A DNA stretch of 64,000 nucleotides from Actinomyces urogenitalis DSM 15434 (GTDB taxonomy: Bacteria; Actinomycetota; Actinomycetes; Actinomycetales; Actinomycetaceae). The notes below the pieces were generated by a model, which worked only from the letters and a program-made list of their open reading frames with translations, searched no databases and was not told the origin of the DNA. Where the stretch lies: positions 800,160-864,159 of the forward strand of contig NZ_DS999574.1 of NCBI RefSeq assembly GCF_000159035.1. Direction: 5' to 3'. Below are positions 61,807 to 64,000 of the stretch, in pieces (positions within the stretch are counted from its first letter, which is position 1; each line of letters begins with the position of its first letter). A program made the position numbers and the translations under genes.

Positions 61807-64000
61807 TGAACCGAGTCGTCGGCTACGAGCAGCTGTCTGACCCGACCTTCTTCGCTGAGCGGCGCCTTCCAGCGCACTCGGACCACCGCTGGTACGCCAG
61901 CCAGGCAGAGGTGGAGCGAGGCGAGTCGAGCTTCGAGACCTGCCTGGACGGGGTGTGGAAGCTGGCCTACAGCGCCAATCTGGCCACTGCGCCCGAGGGC
62001 TTCGAACGCGACGACGTTGACGTCACGATGTGGGATGACGCTCCGGTCCCGGCCCACATCCAGATGCTGGGATACGACCGCCCTCAGTACGCCAACACGC
62101 AGTACCCGTGGGACGGGCACGAGGCCCTTGAGCCTGGAGCGGCTCCGAGGGACTTCAACCCCGTTGCCAGCTACGTGCGTTCCTTCACCCTGGAACGAGG
62201 GTTGGAGGACGGCGAGCGGCTGGTGCTGCGGCTGGAGGGCGCGGAGTCCTGCGTCACCGTCTGGCTCAACGGCAGCTACGTGGGCTACAGCGAGGACTCC
62301 TTCACTCCCTCGGAGTTCGACCTCACGCCCTACCTGCGCGTGGGTGCCAACCGCCTGGCGCTGCGCGTGGTCAAGTGGTGCTCGGGCTCGTGGCTGGAGG
62401 ACCAGGACTTCTACCGCTTCTCGGGCCTGTTCCGCTCGGTCTACCTACGCAGGCTTCCGGCTGCGCACCTGGCGGACCTGCGGACCTCAGTGCGCGTGGC
62501 CCCGGACCTGTCCACGGCGCGCGTGAGCGTGCGCACCGCCGTCGAGGGATCCGCTCGGGTCACTGCCCACCTTGAGGGGGTCGGTGAGCTGGAGAGTGAC
62601 GAGGAAGGGACCCTGTCCATTGAGGTGGACCAGCCTCGGTTGTGGAGTGCCGAGGATCCTCAGCTCTACGACCTCACGCTGCGGGTCTGGGACGCCGAGG
62701 GCAGGCTGAGCGAGGTGGTCCCTCAGAAGGTCGGTCTGCGCCGCTTCGTGCTGGAGAACGGGGTCTTCACGATCAACGGCCAGCGGATCGTCTTCCGTGG
62801 CGTCAATCGTCACGAGTTCGGTGAGCAGGGGCGGGTGATGACCCGCGAGCGCACCGAGGCTGACCTCATTGCCCTCAAGCGCGCCAACGTCAACGCCATC
62901 CGCACCAGTCACTACCCGAACAACAGCTTCCTGTACGAGCTGTGTGACCGCTACGGCTTCTACGTCATTGACGAGACCAACCTGGAGACCCACTCGATGT
63001 GGGACCAGATCCTCCAGGGACAGCTGGAGCTGGCGGACTCGATCCCGGGGGACCAGCCTCAGTGGCTCGAGGCGGTGCTTGACCGTGCCCGCTCGATGTA
63101 CGAGCGCGACAAGAACCACCCCAGCATCCTCATGTGGTCGTGCGGCAATGAGTCCTACGGGGGCGACGGCATCGCGGCGATGGCGGACCTCTTCCGGCAG
63201 CTCGACTCCCGGCCCGTGCACTACGAGGGCGTCCACTGGGACCCACGGCGTCCTGAGACCACTGACGTGGTCAGCCAGATGTACACCCCGGCCGCCACGG
63301 TGGAGCAGTTCCTGGCCACCAACCGCTCCAAGCCCATGATCCTGTGCGAGTACGCCCACGCCATGGGCAACTCCTTCGGCGCGGTGGACAAGTACATGGA
63401 CCTGGCTGAGCGCGAGCCCTTGTTCCAGGGCGCGTTCATCTGGGACTTCGCCGACCAGGCGATCCGGCTGACTGCGCCCGATGGCACGGCCTACTGGGGC
63501 TACGGCGGGGACTGCGGGGAGGCGCCGCACGACGGCGACTTCTGCGGCAACGGCATCTTCTACGCCGACCACACGCCCTCACCCAAGATCCCTGAGGTGG
63601 CCCACGTCTACCAGGGGCTGTCAGCCGAGATCCACGGCAATCTGGTCACGGTGACGAACAGGTACCTGTTCACCGGCTCGCAGGCCTTCGAGTGCCGGGT
63701 GCGCCTGGCCCGCGAGGGAAGGGAGCTGGCCGAGGCCGTCCTGGACACTCAGGTACGTGCGGGCCACAGCGCCACGTATGAGCTGCCGCTGTCAGTGCCC
63801 GAGGATGCCGGTGAGTACACCATCACCGTCTCCTTCCGCCTGCGCCAGGACACCGCCTGGGCACTGGCGGGCCACGAGGTGGCCTGGGACCAGGCGGTGG
63901 TCGAGGTGGCGCCGGGCGGCTCGGCAGGTGCCGTTGCCGAGAGGGGGCGGGGCCCCCTCGTCGTCGACCAGCCGCGGTCCGGGGCGCTGACCCTGGTGGA
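61806..64000 (+). CDS. lacZ: GH2 beta-galactosidase LacZ, 3' end outside the window
   Basis: About 731 codons are visible without a stop, out of roughly 1000 in bifidobacterial LacZ. It begins MNRVVGYEQLSDPTFFAERR, then LPAHSDHRW. The N-terminal jelly roll, immunoglobulin-like domain and TIM barrel are all present. The acid/base Glu449 is in WSCGNESYGG and the nucleophile Glu515 in LCEYAHAMGNS. HYEGVHWDPR is a bifidobacterial-type feature. There is no signal peptide. It is coupled to the importer by a one-base overlap, so it should hydrolyse imported lactose or galacto-oligosaccharides. Confidence 0.93.
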   Translation, partial: MNRVVGYEQLSDPTFFAERRLPAHSDHRWYASQAEVERGESSFETCLDGVWKLAYSANLATAPEGFERDDVDVTMWDDAPVPAHIQMLGYDRPQYANTQYPWDGHEALEPGAAPRDFNPVASYVRSFTLERGLEDGERLVLRLEGAESCVTVWLNGSYVGYSEDSFTPSEFDLTPYLRVGANRLALRVVKWCSGSWLEDQDFYRFSGLFRSVYLRRLPAAHLADLRTSVRVAPDLSTARVSVRTAVEGSARVTAHLEGVGELESDEEGTLSIEVDQPRLWSAEDPQLYDLTLRVWDAEGRLSEVVPQKVGLRRFVLENGVFTINGQRIVFRGVNRHEFGEQGRVMTRERTEADLIALKRANVNAIRTSHYPNNSFLYELCDRYGFYVIDETNLETHSMWDQILQGQLELADSIPGDQPQWLEAVLDRARSMYERDKNHPSILMWSCGNESYGGDGIAAMADLFRQLDSRPVHYEGVHWDPRRPETTDVVSQMYTPAATVEQFLATNRSKPMILCEYAHAMGNSFGAVDKYMDLAEREPLFQGAFIWDFADQAIRLTAPDGTAYWGYGGDCGEAPHDGDFCGNGIFYADHTPSPKIPEVAHVYQGLSAEIHGNLVTVTNRYLFTGSQAFECRVRLAREGRELAEAVLDTQVRAGHSATYELPLSVPEDAGEYTITVSFRLRQDTAWALAGHEVAWDQAVVEVAPGGSAGAVAERGRGPLVVDQPRSGALTLV

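Noticed and set aside
1-64000. tRNA or rRNA genes, CRISPR arrays, insertion sequences and phage genes
   Set aside because: I looked for cloverleaf-like segments, regularly spaced repeats, transposase motifs and flanking inverted repeats and saw none I could support.

Overview
High-GC DNA with compact, SD-led genes, adjacent radA/disA, many LacI-family regulators, ABC sugar importers without their own ATPase, and a bifidobacterial-type LacZ. This points to an actinobacterium, most likely Actinomyces or a close relative in the Actinomycetaceae; that placement is inference from gene content. Apart from the housekeeping pair disA-radA at the left end and a hipBA module in the middle, almost the whole window is a plant-polysaccharide and pentose utilisation super-locus.

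Layout. 1-2.9 kb: C-terminal fragment of an unknown gene, disA, radA. 2.9-5.9 kb: araD and a transketolase. 6.1-10.3 kb: a decayed sugar operon (erythrulose/dihydroxyacetone-type kinase, TIM-barrel isomerase, MFS carrier, RpiB-type isomerase) carrying at least five independent-looking lesions, next to an intact GntR regulator. 11.2-17.6 kb: LacI, ABC importer and GH31 alpha-xylosidase (xyloglucan-type oligosaccharides). 17.8-25.6 kb: ABC importer, AraC-type response regulator, sensor kinase and GH42 beta-galactosidase in one operon. 25.6-27.1 kb: hipBA. 27.2-32.5 kb: ROK repressor, xylA, xylB and a xylitol/sorbitol-type dehydrogenase. 32.6-39.7 kb: a duplicated LacI plus binding-protein unit, the second copy followed by two permeases. 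39.9-43.0 kb: GH120 beta-xylosidase and CE7 acetyl esterase. 43.3-53.9 kb: araA, a GH2 enzyme, two overlapping LacI genes, GH51 arabinofuranosidase and its ABC importer. 54.1-58.4 kb: aldose 1-epimerase, a beta-hydroxyacid dehydrogenase and two LacI genes. 58.6-64 kb: ABC importer and lacZ, which runs off the window.

How it works together. Six binding lipoproteins with RR-type signal peptides and five permease pairs would import xylo-, arabino-, xyloglucan- and galacto-oligosaccharides. None of the glycosidases shows a signal peptide, so hydrolysis should be cytoplasmic. Released xylose goes through xylA/xylB and arabinose through araA and araD to D-xylulose 5-phosphate, which the transketolase can use. 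No importer ATPase (MsiK type) and no L-ribulokinase (araB) lies in the window; both must be supplied from elsewhere.

The two most notable results are the multiply broken operon at 6.1-10.3 kb, which includes an in-frame fusion of a truncated MFS carrier to the C-terminal half of an RpiB isomerase, and a shared 12-bp palindrome in front of araD, araA and (one mismatch) the epimerase gene, which suggests a dispersed arabinose regulon.
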